64,000 nt of DNA from Fratercula arctica (Eukaryota; Chordata; Aves; Charadriiformes; Alcidae). The notes beneath the pieces are model-generated. The model worked only from the letters and a program-made list of their open reading frames with translations. It did no database searches and was not told the origin of the DNA. Of the stretch, positions 34,497 through 45,807 are shown one piece after another; positions within the stretch are counted from its first letter, which is position 1, and each line of letters starts with the position of its first letter. A program made the position numbers and the translations under genes. The stretch covers positions 24,710,389-24,774,388 of the forward strand of contig CANTUZ010000005.1 in assembly GCA_947846985.1 (NCBI GenBank). Reading direction: 5' to 3'.

Positions 34497-36680
34497 ACAA
34501 TAAAACAATTTTTGATAAAACATAACTGTACAGTACTATAATAATGATAAATGTTTGGAAACTACAAACATTCAAATTACTGGGTACGTAGATACAACTA
34601 AGATATTAGAGTTTCAAATATAAATCTCTCTTAATTTTATATTTTTTCTTGATGAGAATTGCTTTAATGGCTGTTTTCAAACTTAACTGAGTCTTTTGGC
34701 CATCTGTTATTCCACATGATTTTCCATTATTTTACATTTTTCCTTATATTGGGTTAAATTACCCAAGGCAAATGCTTCAAAGCAGATTCCAACAAGACTT
34801 CTGTGTTTGAAGGCTGGCAGAGAATATATACACACATACATACACATGTGACTCGGGAGGCTCAAACATCTTCTTGTCATCTCCCAAACTAATACACTCT
34901 GACCCATTTCTGTGACTTTGTAGTCTGTCCAGAAATGTGTCACAAAAAAAAGAAAAAAAAAAAAGTCTGCAACTGCATTAGAAATCTAGTAGCTTGTTAT
35001 TATCTAGTACACTCGATTTTCAAAAAGAAGGATTGTATTTTTATAAGGACAGAAAATATTTAGCTGTTCTGTTGGATCTTTTCTTGCCATGTTGCAATTG
35101 ATGGTCAAATTGGTACATTGCATTTGGTGACAGAAATGTTTTTTGGTCACAGAGCCGTGTTGAACAATGTGCTTTAACAAAAATACACAATTATAAGTCT
35201 CTGATCCACAGAGGGTAAGGACAAGCTTCTGATTTCATATCAATACCTTATTTCTACTAATTGGGCCTGTCTATATAGCAGAGGTAGGTATCATTGGTCT
35301 CATTTCTGAAGTGATTTCTGAAGAAAATATACTTGTGGATTGGAATTAGGTCTTTGTGATTTTACTTAGCACTCGAATAGATTTTAAAGGGAGTTCTGAA
35401 CCATATATTCTAGTGTATTCAAGAACCACAGCTGGCTTCAAAAGATCAAAATTTCCATTTATTTACATAATAGTAGCTCTAGTTTCAAAAGTACACAGTC
35501 CTCAGCAGCTACTCTAAGGAATAGGCTAGGTGTAGGAATAGGTCACCATGTAGAATTCTTTTGAAAATCTGTTTATGAGTAAGATGAATTTTTAAAATAA
35601 CCAAGCTCTATATGCTTTGGTTGTCTGCCATTTACAACTACAGTTAAACATACATGGCTTACCTAAGTTGCAAAAGTTTTGTTTAGAAATATTTGGAAAG
35701 TGGTTTTGGACCTAGTGATAAGACAATACTATGAATACCATGTATAATTATTTTGCTGGCCAAGAAGAAGGAGACACGAGCATGCAGAATCCATTAGACA
35801 AGTATGAATTTCCTTTACACTTCATTAGAAAGTCAAGCATATTTAGACATACAAAGCAACAGAATGGACCATAACACGTAACTGGAGAACAGAGAATCTA
35901 TTTTTAAAACAAAATTCATAACCAAAGCATTTCCATCTTCCAAAGCAAGCTGACACAATTCCTTTTTTAGATCCGCTACTGAATTTGACTTGTTTGAGAG
36001 TCTTTAAAGAGTCTTGTCTTGTACTCACAGTAGGATCCTTGCTATCGGAGATAGCTTCGCTTTTCCCTCACTTTAACTTGAAATGAAATGTAAAAGAACC
36101 ATTTCAAATTATTATCTTATGGAAAAGGAAGGAAAACTTTAAACATATATTTATAATTTGAGAACTATTACACAGTTTTCAATATTGTATTCAGATAAGT
36201 AACAAAATGAGTACGAGAAACAGCTAAACAAGCTTTTTTTAATCAGTTACAAAAAGACTTAGTCATTTACATGTGCTTTTGAAAAAAATAAAGGTTTAGA
36301 TCACGTCTACAATACAAAATGCTTTTATAAGAAACAGGAAGAAAAAAAATCCTTAGACATTTTATCACTCACCTGTCCAATATTCAGCCTTATTTTTCAA
36401 AACACTATGAACGTTAAATTGTTGTTGGGTGGCATTGAAAGGAAAATATCAAAGTTTTAAAAGCGCTAAATGTGAGGGGGCAGGAGGGGTTGTAAATAAG
36501 AAAGCTTCCATAAATCAAACCTGGTATATTCAAGTGTGTACGGCTAACACATGAAAAATACATGTGAGATATCTGTATGTGGTGGTGTTCAACAAAATTG
36601 TATGAAATTTTAGTTCCTGAATAAGGCAATGGATATTTAGGACTGGGATAAGTCTCTAAATTTGAGCAACAAATTTATAG
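34497..36680. other. Unique AT-rich non-coding sequence
   Basis: No gene is supported. A short CA-rich patch lies at 34828-34848 and A-rich runs at 34942-34963. A GTGAGT donor-like hexamer on the minus strand near 36026 closes a 61-codon frame, but the frame matches nothing known. Confidence 0.5.
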
Positions 36681-36756
36681 ACTTGTATGTGCTAGAGTAG
36701 CTCCTATGTGCTACTGTAGAAGTTTGTGCTTCTATGTGGTACTGTAGGAGTTTGGA
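36681..36756. repeat. Degenerate 28-bp minisatellite, about 2.7 copies
   Basis: CTCCTATGTGCTACTGTAGA plus eight bases (36701-36728) is repeated at 36729-36756 with about 23 of 28 positions identical. A partial, more diverged unit precedes it from 36681. It is a small local tandem array that has aged. Confidence 0.75.
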
Positions 36757-37127
36757 AAGAGAAATTCCTAGAAGTAGCCGAAACTGAACAAGTTTTCCAA
36801 GGTCAATAAAAATAGGGGCAAAAAGAAATTGCAGTTTAGTATTTGAATGGGCAATGAGGTACGTGCACAAGAGGAGTTCAGGGCTAGATTTGGTTTAGGG
36901 CCGGTTTGTTCCAGGATAATCCTGACACCCTATCTCCTAACTGTGCCAGCTGTCCTGAGGGCAGGTCAGGGATATAGCTTCTGGTTTAGGTTTCACAAAT
37001 CAAATGCTGGCTGTATGCATTACCAGAGTGACTAGTTTAGACACTAGCCTGTGAAAAGATTTACTATACAGTGAGGACAGTAAGCAGTGTCCAGACTACG
37101 GGATCTGAGACCAAGACAGAAAATGAA
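36757..37127. other. Unique non-coding sequence
   Basis: No gene or repeat is recognised. It is slightly more GC-rich than its surroundings (about 36870-37060). Confidence 0.45.
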
Positions 37128-37790
37128 GACTCAGAATACCTCAAGTTGGAAGGGACCCATAAGGATCATCAAGTCCAACTCCCTTCTCACAGGACTACCT
37201 AAAACTAAATCATATGACTAAGAGCGTCATCCAGATGCTCCTTGAACTCTGACAGGCTTGGTGCTATGACCACTTCCCTGGGGAGCCTGTTTCAGTGACC
37301 CACCACGCTCTCAGCGAAGAATCTTTTCCTAATATCCAATCTGAACTTCCCTTGATGCAGCTTCATTCCGTTTCCTCACATTCTATTGCTGGTCACCATA
37401 GAGAGGAGATCAGCACCTCTCCCTCCACTGCCCCCCTTGAGGAAGTTGTAGACCGCCGTGAGGTCACCCCTCAGCCTTCTCTTCTCCAAGTTGAACAAAC
37501 CAAATGACCTTAGCTGCTCCTCTAAGTCTTGCCCTCAAGGCCTTTCGCCGTCTTGGTCGCTCTCCTCTGGGCACACTCTAATATTTTGGTGTCCTTCTTA
37601 CACTGAAACACCCAAAACTGCACACAGTAGTAGGTGGGGCCACACCCAGTGCAGAGCAGAGTAGGACAATCACCTCCCTCAACTGGCTAGCGGTGCTGTG
37701 CTGGATGCACCCCAGGACACGGTTGGCCCTTTTGGCTGCCAGGGCACACTGTTGACTCATGTTCAATTTGCCATCAACCCAAAACCCTGT
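37128..37790 (-). mobile_element. CR1 LINE 3' fragment, second subfamily
   Basis: The plus strand shows the reverse-complemented CR1 3' end (AGAATACCTCAAGTTGGAAG, ATCATCAAGTCCAACTCC) and then CCCTGGGGAGCCTGTTTCAGTG. It continues into ORF2 C-terminal coding sequence. A minus-strand frame at 37578-37766 reads MSQQCALAA and ANRVLGCIQ, the block also seen in the 31.5-kb copy. The sequence differs clearly from that copy, so it is a different, probably older, subfamily. It is 5'-truncated near 37790 (about 660 bp). Confidence 0.95.
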
Positions 37791-38540
37791 GAAGTGGTTG
37801 GCTTTCTCACAGTTACACTGGATAGAGCATCAAATAATTAGACAAAACGGTCATTCAGATGAAAAAAAAAAAAAATAATCTTTTGTAGACTCATGAACAA
37901 ACCAGTGATGTGACTAGCCTAGTGGAAGAATAAGGGTTTATGTCATGTCCCTGTTGTTTTGTACAGAGACAAAAGAAGTGACAATATTTCAAAGGAACTA
38001 TGCTCCAATTTCCATGTTCTGTGGGGGTATGATTTGCAGTGTGAACCACATAAGAAAGGATTCTTTGGATAAAATAAAGGAAAAACTGAGTAGCCTTTGT
38101 TTTGCAGGTCAAATCACACGATCCATGTTTAACTTCTGAGCTGACATTCATACATACACATTGATATGCATATGTTTGTCATTCATGAAAATAACGGGAA
38201 CAAATATTACGAAGTCTACTGAACTGGAACCTAATGAATCAGCCTTAAATAAAATTAACTTTCCTAAATTACCCTATCATTTGGGCTCTGTTCAAAACCC
38301 AGCTCAGAATGTGACCTTTCAGTTCTGCACCTAACCAGTAGTCAGGGAGGTGGGTGGAAGAATGGTCTACTGCAGTTCAGACAAAAAAGGTTACAAACCT
38401 TGTTCCACCAGTTCTTCAAAGAATTATAAAAATGCTCCTCTCCTTTATATCATTATACAAATGATTCTCTCAGTTAATTCACAGTCTATTAATTATTAAT
38501 TTTTAAAGTCACATGCATCAATCAAATAAAGGGAGGCGAA
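37791..38540. other. Unique AT-rich non-coding sequence
   Basis: No gene is supported. An A14 run lies at 37862-37875. The short frames at 37891-38151 on both strands are mutual shadows. Confidence 0.5.
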
Positions 38541-38774
38541 GGGAGGGGAGGCGAGGGGAGGCGAGGGGAGGCAAGGGGAGAGGAGAGGAGAGGAGAGGAG
38601 AGGAGAGGAGAGGAGAGGAGAGGAGAGGAGAGGAGAGGAGAGGAGAGGAGAGGAGAGGAGAGGAGAGGAGAGGAGAGGAGAGGAGAGGAGAGGAGAGGAG
38701 AGGAGAGGAGAGGAGAGGAGAGGAGAGGAGAGGGGAGGGGAGGGGAGGGGAGGGGAGGGGAGGGGAGGCAAGGG
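38541..38774. repeat. Polypurine (AGGAG)n/(GGGGA)n array
   Basis: Thirty or more AGGAG units (38576-38732) pass into about seven GGGGA units (38731-38766), preceded by GGCGAGGGGA-type units (38541-38575). From 38573 to 38768 the plus strand is purine only, about 196 nt, so triplex (H-DNA) and G-quadruplex structures are possible. The 13-mer GGGGAGGCAAGGG flanks the array on both sides (38565-38577 and 38762-38774). Stop-free frames on both strands are products of the pentamer period, not genes. Confidence 0.97.
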
Positions 38775-41700
38775 AGTCTGCTTTATTCAGAATAATGATT
38801 TTTGTTTTCCTCCATCTTGAGTCCACCAGTGGGAAATCACCCAAAACTAATTTTTGAAGATAACCCTAGAAATAAGCTTACTACTTTTATTATTATTAAT
38901 ATTAATATATTTATATTTAAAATTATTCTTAATGATGTATTAATATATTATTATTAACAATATCATTAATAATAAAAATGTTTACTTTGTCTCATTTTGT
39001 ATCCTTAAGAAGATTTTTTCCTCGGTACAATATGGTTCAAATACATTTTCTGAATTTTTCGACAGAAAGAAAATAGAAAAAAAATAAACATGTTCAAAAT
39101 TTTGAAGTGTTGACAGTACAAAAAAAAAAAATTACTTCACTCGAAAAAAGACATTTTTCCTTTTAATATTTCTAAATGAGTTTTTTTTTCCCAGTTTTGT
39201 TTTGTTGGGTTTTTGGTTTTTTTTATTTCTTGTTCTTCCACAAAGCTGTTAGGTATCTTAGCTCTTAATTCCATATATACAAAATGTTAAAATTTCCCAA
39301 ATGATTTATTTTCTAAACTGCTTTGTTTCAATTATGAACCACAGAACTTAACATGATTAAAAGGTCAACTCTAGTGTATTGTGCTGGAAACAGAATATTC
39401 CCGTTTTATAGCAACTATTTCTCTGCAGGATCTCAAGCTACCAATCTTTAAAGTGGTGCTGGTTTTAACCATTGAAAAGTCCTTATGGGAAGTATCTATG
39501 TTTTTTTTCTTAAACCACAATCTGCTATAATTTGGGGGATAATTCTGTCCACAGAAAGGGAGAATTTTGGTACAGAATCTGTAAATGTATCAGCCTGGGG
39601 TCATTCAAAAGCACACCTCACATAAGCATTCAGTGAACAGAGGAGCAAGAAAAGGATATTATTACACATATATGCATTTTGTGATTTGCCTGACATTTAC
39701 TATAAATCAGGCTTCTCTAGGACCCTAGAAGAGTGACTATAGGTGTATGTGCTCATATATGTGTTTGCAGACTGCCCTGTAAAAAGTCTTGCATAATTTT
39801 GGCATCATATATTATAAACAAGCAAACACACAAAAAGAGGTTACTCCTTTTTAAATAAAGGTGAAAGAAAAACCCTAGAGGGGTCCCCAAGAAAAAGGGA
39901 CACCTGAGGAGTGAAATAACGTGAATTGTGTAAGCTGAAAGGCAAGTAATTAATGAAAAGCCACTATTGCCATTTAAGCAATGGAATACTGAGCCTCCAA
40001 AAGGAATCTGAAAAGTCAGAACTAGCCTGGAGAATAACAGTGAGATCTCAGTGATGGGTGCGATGCAGAGGGTCTGCACAGAGATGCGTGTCAAGAAATC
40101 CTGAGTCTGAGAAGCTCTGTCTGAATTCTGACCCAATCAAATGGTAAAGTGCCTGGGGACATGGTGGCTGGAACATCTGACAGCACTCTGGTGAAAGGCC
40201 AAGGGGGGGGGCATTAGGCCAGATGCCATCACAGCTAAGTTCACCACCTAAGGAGACAGAAATCCTTCCCTGCCTGTCATCAGAGAACTGCATCTGTTTC
40301 TCTAAATGATATACAAGACCTTATGTGTGTAGCAGGAACCTCTGCCTCAGAAGCTGAACGTAGCATGAGGGAGCTGGGGAGAACAAGCTGTTCCCGAGGG
40401 AGCAAGCCCAGCTGTATGGGCAGAGACAACACATGTGATTGGCAGGATCAGTTCCATCTGGAGAGAGGATTCAGCTGAGAGTGCTTTTCACTTGTTGTTT
40501 TAATGTTCTTTGTTCCTAAGTCTTTTTATGGTTGTGTTCAGTCACATCAGCACATAAGGATTTTCTTTTGATCTGATTTATGCCCTAGCCAGGGTATGTC
40601 TGACTCTAAGCAGAGTCAAGAGAGTGGATGAACAAGCATGGGTGACTCCTTTCCTATCTCATTTAGAAGACATGTATGCTGGCTTTCAAACAGACTGTTT
40701 AATTAAAAAAAGCTTCTCAGAAAAAGTTAAAAATAAATAAAAAAAATATACTTCTTCATTTCTTTCTAGGGCAGGAAATGACATTAAGGTAGATTATATA
40801 CCCTTCACTCCTGTGATGATCCCATCTGTGTTTCTCAAACCACTGATGTAGGGCTGGCTTGCTTATTTATAGGAATGATGAGTATGAATAGTTCTCCCTG
40901 TCTTGGAGAATGATTAATCACTAATCATTCTACCCAGAACGAAGCTGTTCCCAGCTTTCTTGGGAATATCTACAGAGAATATATTCATCAGCAGTCCCCG
41001 ATGATGATTCACTTCCCCTCACCACTCCCAAACTCTTCCCTCCCCCTATGAAAGTGTTCACTCCCGCAAACCCAGTGGTTCCTTTAGATCAGATATAACT
41101 GGATTTATCTCAGAGTGGGAAGACTGGTTTTCAAATCAAGGTCTTGACTAATATATTCAAAATTCAAAATTGCCAGGGAAAATAGAAGCACATGCCTAGA
41201 ACCTTGTTAACCTGTACCCACACCTTATATTTTATATCATTTTCATATTGTTCTGTGCTATTAGCTGGACAGCCAAACTCTGGCGTGACTCAGTAATCAC
41301 TTATTTACCTCAAATGTTCTAAACCAGAAAATTTCAAAGAAAAAATCCCCACTATTTTAGCTTGTTTTCTAATGCTATAGATGCATTTCACATTCAAGGG
41401 ACAGATGGTTCTTAAAAATGTCCAAAGGTAATTTGATGTCTATTACTCAAGATTTGTGTAACCTCACCATAGTATGGGTGATATGAGCTGATTATACACA
41501 TGCCATTGATCCTCAGCATGTAGGAAGGCATATTGAACCACAAAGATAAGTGCTAGATCAAGTAAATAATGACATTTTAATTGCTGGTCTTTCAAAATTA
41601 TTTTCTTTTCCCCTTTCCACATCTGTGAAAACATCTTACAGATGCTTCTTTAGTTTGCAGATATTCAAGTTTTCCATGCGTAAACATCCTACATTTTAAA

Positions 41701-42024
41701 AAATTTCTTGTATACTTTACATTTTTACATAATTCTACTATTTAATTAAGTTCTATTTTTCCACATTGAGCCTAAATAGTATTTTAGCTTTTTAGATTTT
41801 CTGGATACATGTTTTAAAGTAACCTTTCTTTTATTATTTAATCTACTGGACGAGCAGGATCCTAACTTAGGTGACTCAGATGCTCTCTCTAACTGTGGTG
41901 ATTCTCTGCTGCTTTCCTTCCCTAACTCCAGCAGATACACTGTTATATTAAAATCTTTATAAAGCATTTTGAAAGCCCCAAGTCGAAAGAGATTTACATA
42001 TGCACATCTTTAGCAAGGCACTGT
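38775..42024. other. Unique AT-rich non-coding sequence
   Basis: No gene, RNA or classifiable transposon. TAT/ATT-rich low-complexity sequence lies at 38882-38980, T-rich GGTTTT-type sequence at 39181-39232 and a G9 run at 40203-40211. A perfect hairpin is entered at 40907-40931. The 127-codon minus frame at 39753-40136 has no recognisable domain. Confidence 0.5.
40907..40931. promoter_or_regulatory. Hairpin with paired ATTA/TAAT homeodomain cores
   Basis: AGAATGATTA (40907-40916) and TAATCATTCT (40922-40931) are exact complements around ATCAC. The arms contain TGATTA and TAATCA, typical homeodomain half-sites, in mirrored orientation. The geometry could suit a homeodomain dimer or a cruciform. 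Function is inferred, not shown. Confidence 0.4.
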
Positions 42025-42047
42025 AAAAAAAAAAAAAAAAAAAAAAA
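42025..42047. repeat. A23 homopolymer
   Basis: Twenty-three consecutive A followed by T-rich DNA. No retrocopy body with coding similarity could be recognised on the 5' side. Confidence 0.95.
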
Positions 42048-43904
42048 TTCTACTCTTTTTCTTTTTAAAATAACTACTAATAACTATCAATCCTTGAGCA
42101 CAGGATTGCATGTGGTTTCTTTTTTTCCCCCCTTTGTTATCCCAGAAACAGAATCCTATGCATCCCATTGTCCCTCCTAATTGCCTTGACTAGATCATAC
42201 TTTGAATGGATTCAGAAAATCTGTCTTGGGACCAGAAAAAATGTAGTGTTCATGTTCCACAGATGAAACTTTGTGTGGGAAAACATTTTATTCTTCCTAG
42301 GCACTGGGTATACATCCATACTGTCATTGCATCTTTTTATTGCAACTAAACAGCTACCAAACAACCCTGACAACATTTGTTAAATCATATCCTAGTACAA
42401 GAGGTCAGACTCTTTCCCAGGCAGACCTCAAGTTGTTGTAATATGTGATAAATATGTCTAATATTAGAAAAAAGTCAAAAAGTCAGTTCAAGCCTGAATT
42501 TTGGCAGCACACTACCTGCACAACAAAAACTCCCAACGCTCAACAGGTGCTTTGCTGGACATGAATCTGGTAAACATCACGCAACTCTGTCTATAGAAAC
42601 CAGAAATGCTTTGATCATCAGCAGTGACTTAAAAAGCTTTCAAAATTTCTGTGTGCAAGAGAGAATACATAATTTCACTGACAAAGCTGCTTAATTCTAC
42701 AGTGATGTTTGCCAGACCCTGCACTGTTTAACTGTGTGCCATATCAGAACCACCAAATAATTCTGTCAATTTGTAGGAACCCACAAACTTGATAATACTG
42801 TTATTTACCATAACAAGGATGTATCAGATTTTAATGGTGATGAGAACTTCCCACTTAAAGTGACAAAGAGTAAGCAAACTCCACCACCGTAACTGGGACG
42901 AGTGGATTGCCTACTTGGGTACTAGAAGTTTCCTATGAAAGATATCTTTGTCACCACTGAAACCAAGTGGGTTTCAACAAAAGCGGCCGGTAGCACAGAG
43001 AAAATGCCTTGCAAAATACACCATGATTAACTTCTTGTTTTATTTTACTTCACCAAAAAAACATTAAAATTTGAAATTTAACCACTCAGAAATCAAATTA
43101 TCTAGCAGTAAGGTTGACAAATAATATCTAAAAGATTCTTGTATCCCAAAACATGATGTCTTCTATGTTCATGTAAGATACTCGGTTTTAGTATGCTACA
43201 TTCTCATGTAGTATCGTGCAAGAACTTACAATGTTACTGCAGTTTTAGTACAGAGCATTCAATATTCAAGATGCTCAAAGAAAATTGATTTGGAAGTGAT
43301 GAGTGTTTAAAGATTGCAGTAAAAATATTTCCCTCTATGTTTATGAATCATCTTACATTAGACTGGTTTTATTTAGCTATAGAGCATACAGATTACAACA
43401 ATAATATCAATGTACTGGACTGAAAATCCGACACAATTTACAACCATTACATGTGAATTAAGAGCTTTTTGACAGTTAATTGAAATTCTCGAAATTTCAA
43501 CATTCAAAATTTTGAAAAGGAACTGTGTACTTTGTCCCTTTTCTTTTAACTACTGGCAGCTGCACTTATGGATGTCATTTTCTCTTGATAATGCTATTTC
43601 AACTCGATGTGTTAAAGGATTGTATTTAGAAAGGTAAATAATTAGCCTGCAAGCAGGTCACATTCTGTCATTGACTCTGAACAGCCCTGTGAATTTTCAG
43701 AAAGTTGTGCTTTTTGTAATGTTGATTGGTTTTGTGTCATTTAAAAGAACATCTGGATGTGCACACACACAAACACACACGTCTTCTTTCTGAATCTCCT
43801 ATTTTTCAGTCATTTATTTTTTATTTATTATCTGTGTGCTAGATCTAGAGAAATAAATAAATAATATGAATGAATTATATAACAGTACTTTGGTAAAGAC
43901 TGCA
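42048..43904. other. Unique AT-rich non-coding sequence
   Basis: No gene or repeat recognised apart from a short CA-rich patch at 43760-43781. No open frame of note. Confidence 0.5.
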
Positions 43905-44195
43905 GGAACATAAAAGGATGCTATAAAGAAGAAAGATTAATTGTGCTTCATCGTCAAGGAAGACAGAACAAGAAATAATTGCCTCAAGCTTCAGTGGGAA
44001 AAATGTAGGCTAAATATTAGGACAAAAGATTTACTGCTGAAAGAATAGTTAAACAATAGAATAAGCTGTCAAGGAAAGTTTTGTAACTGCCATAATTGGG
44101 ATTATTAATGGCTAGAGCAGATGCCCAACTAGCAAAGATAGCTTACCGATAACAACATCCAGTTCTGCCATGATGCAGATGGATCTGAGTGTCTA
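43905..44195 (+). mobile_element. Ancient CR1/L3-like LINE 3' end
   Basis: Sense-strand landmarks of the old amniote CR1 tail appear in order. ACAAGAAATAATTGCCTCAAG is followed by TAAATATTAGGACAAAA and AGTTAAACAATAGAATAAGC, the place where CR1 encodes 'R.W...VN'. Next comes TGCCATAATTGGGATTATTA, and finally CAGTTCTGCCATGATGCAG. Each corresponds in order to the remembered consensus with many point differences, so this copy is much older than the one at 45305. It has no open frame. Edges are approximate. Confidence 0.7.
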
Positions 44196-45072
44196 ACATA
44201 TAGATTGTGCAGCTGATATATTGGCCCTCACTGGGTGAAGCAGATCTCTTCTATACAAGAGGTTTCTGAACGTGTGAAATTTCACCCAGAAAAGCTCAGT
44301 ACCTGAATAAATGAATGAATCTGCTAGTTAAAGGCTTGGTAGCCCAAACTCCTGACAGTGTTCTCTAAATATCACCAGTTTCTTTATTAAGTGACACACA
44401 TTTGTCTCTATTGCAACAGTGCTAGTATCATGCTTGTTGTGAAAACTTACAAGATTTAAGTACATAATTCTGTAGCCATTAAACATAACACAAAAATGTC
44501 TGTAAAAGATATATGGACTCAGCCAAATAATTTTATTTCAGTTGAATGTACTGAAAAATATTTCTAGTCTTTTTATTTATAGTAGAAGAGGTGCCGATAG
44601 CATGTTTTGAAGTGGTGGGTTGTTTTTGTTTTTTTTTTTTACAAAATCTTAGGAAACAGGATCTAAAAGTCAGGAATTTAGTGGTTAAAACCTCAGGAAT
44701 TCTTCTTTTCTAAGCTAGCTAGTATTTTATATTCTATATGTCCTGCAGAATAATATGAAGGAATAAATTAATGGTACTGAATTTATTAGAAAATTGTTTT
44801 CAGGCACAGAATACCAATTGTAATATCAAATCACCAATTACATGTTCAAACCATTGTCAATAATGTCACTTAATTGCATGCTGGGGTATTAAATTCAATC
44901 CAAATGGCAAAATGTGTATTTGAGATTGATTAGTTTATTACATAAATGCATTAGCTGGTTACTTAAAATTGATTAGCAAGGTTTCAGTTCAGTGCAGGAA
45001 ATTGCTATGTTAATCCCAGCACTTCTCTCTTTATTCTCCGATTACATAAAATACGCTACATGCATTGCAACT
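44196..45072. other. Unique AT-rich non-coding sequence
   Basis: No gene is recognised. The stretch 44820-44990 is AT-rich but not simple-repetitive and has several TGATTAG/TAATTG words, so it could be a conserved element; there is no direct proof. A T-run lies at 44627-44640. Confidence 0.45.
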
Positions 45073-45091
45073 GGGGGGGGGGGGGGGGGGG
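45073..45091. repeat. G19 homopolymer
   Basis: Nineteen consecutive G followed by CGG. G homopolymers of this length are rare in vertebrate DNA compared with A/T runs. It can form G-quadruplexes and is also a known kind of sequencing or assembly error. Two overlapping plus-strand frames read it as Gly runs and are not genes. Confidence 0.95.
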
Positions 45092-45304
45092 CGGAAATTA
45101 CATTGGTCTTCTTCAGAAATTCTACCCATAACTCACAGGAGACCAAAGATAGGATGTTTCATGAAGAACAGTTTGGCTCTTTGGCTTACAGAATATAAGC
45201 ATGCTGGGACTCATAAAAGCATAAAAGCAAGCTCATTATTTGTAGACATGCTCTTTTACTAAGAGTGACACCCAAAAAACTTAAGTAGAACTTGGAATTT
45301 TAGT
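45092..45304. other. Short unique stretch before CR1
   Basis: About 200 bp of AT-rich DNA between the G19 run and the 5' truncation point of the next CR1. No target-site duplication is obvious. Confidence 0.5.
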
Positions 45305-45807
45305 CCAGTCCAGTTCTGGGCTCCCCACTTCAAGAAAGACAGGGAACTACTGGACAGAGTCCAGCAGAGGGCTACAAAGATGATCAAGGGAATGGACCAC
45401 CTCTCTTATGAGGAAAGGCTGAGAGACCTGGGTGTGTTTAGCCTGGAGAAGAGAAGACTGAAAGGGGATCTCATCAATGCTTATAAATATCTAAAGGCTG
45501 GATGTCAAGAGGATGGGGCCAGACTCTTCTCCCAGGTGCCTGGTGACAGGGCAAGGGGCAACAGACACAAGCTAGCACACAGGAAATTCCATCTCAACAC
45601 AAGGAAAAAAATCTTTACTTTGAGGGTGGCAGAGCACTGGAACAGGCTGCCCAGAGAGGCTGTGGAGTCTCCTTCTCTGGAGATATTCAAAACCCACCTG
45701 GACGTGTTCCTGTGCAACCTGCTCTAGGTGAGCCTGCTCTGGCAGGGGGGTTGGACTAGATGATCTCCAGAGGTCCCTTCCAACCCCTGCAATTCTGTGT
45801 ATCTGTG
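45305..45807 (+). mobile_element. CR1 LINE 3' fragment, well preserved
   Basis: Sense-orientation CR1 starting inside the ORF2 C-terminus (CCAGTTCTGGGCTCCCCACT) and ending with GATGATCTCCAGAGGTCCCT, TCCAACCCCTGCAATTCTGT and a degenerate 8-bp terminal repeat (ATTCTGTGTATCTGTG). About 500 bp remain. It is complete at the 3' end and lacks everything upstream, as is normal for CR1. It lies 1.1 kb from an older CR1 tail in the same orientation. Confidence 0.96.
45380..45730 (+). pseudogene. CR1 ORF2 C-terminal end, open to its natural stop
   Basis: The 115-codon frame reads MDHLSYEERLRDLGVFSLEK, then [34 protein letters not shown] and [16 protein letters not shown]. These are the conserved tail of the CR1 polyprotein beyond the RT thumb. 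No RT active site remains, and there is no genuine start: the first Met is internal to the family protein. The frame is uninterrupted up to the TAG at the family's usual stop, which argues for a fairly recent insertion. It is non-functional because of truncation. Confidence 0.93.

Noticed and set aside
34273..34575. 100-codon minus frame of Phe/Ile/Leu repeats
   Set aside because: Product of the AAAAT microsatellite.
35843..36028. 61-codon minus frame ending near a GTGAGT donor-like site
   Set aside because: No acceptor or family match; a hexamer donor is expected by chance many times in 64 kb.
38496..38857. Open frames on both strands through the purine array
   Set aside because: A pentamer repeat without stop codons is open in every frame; the translation is purely repetitive.
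39753..40136. 127-codon minus frame
   Set aside because: Hydrophobic, with no recognisable family and no supporting context; consistent with chance.
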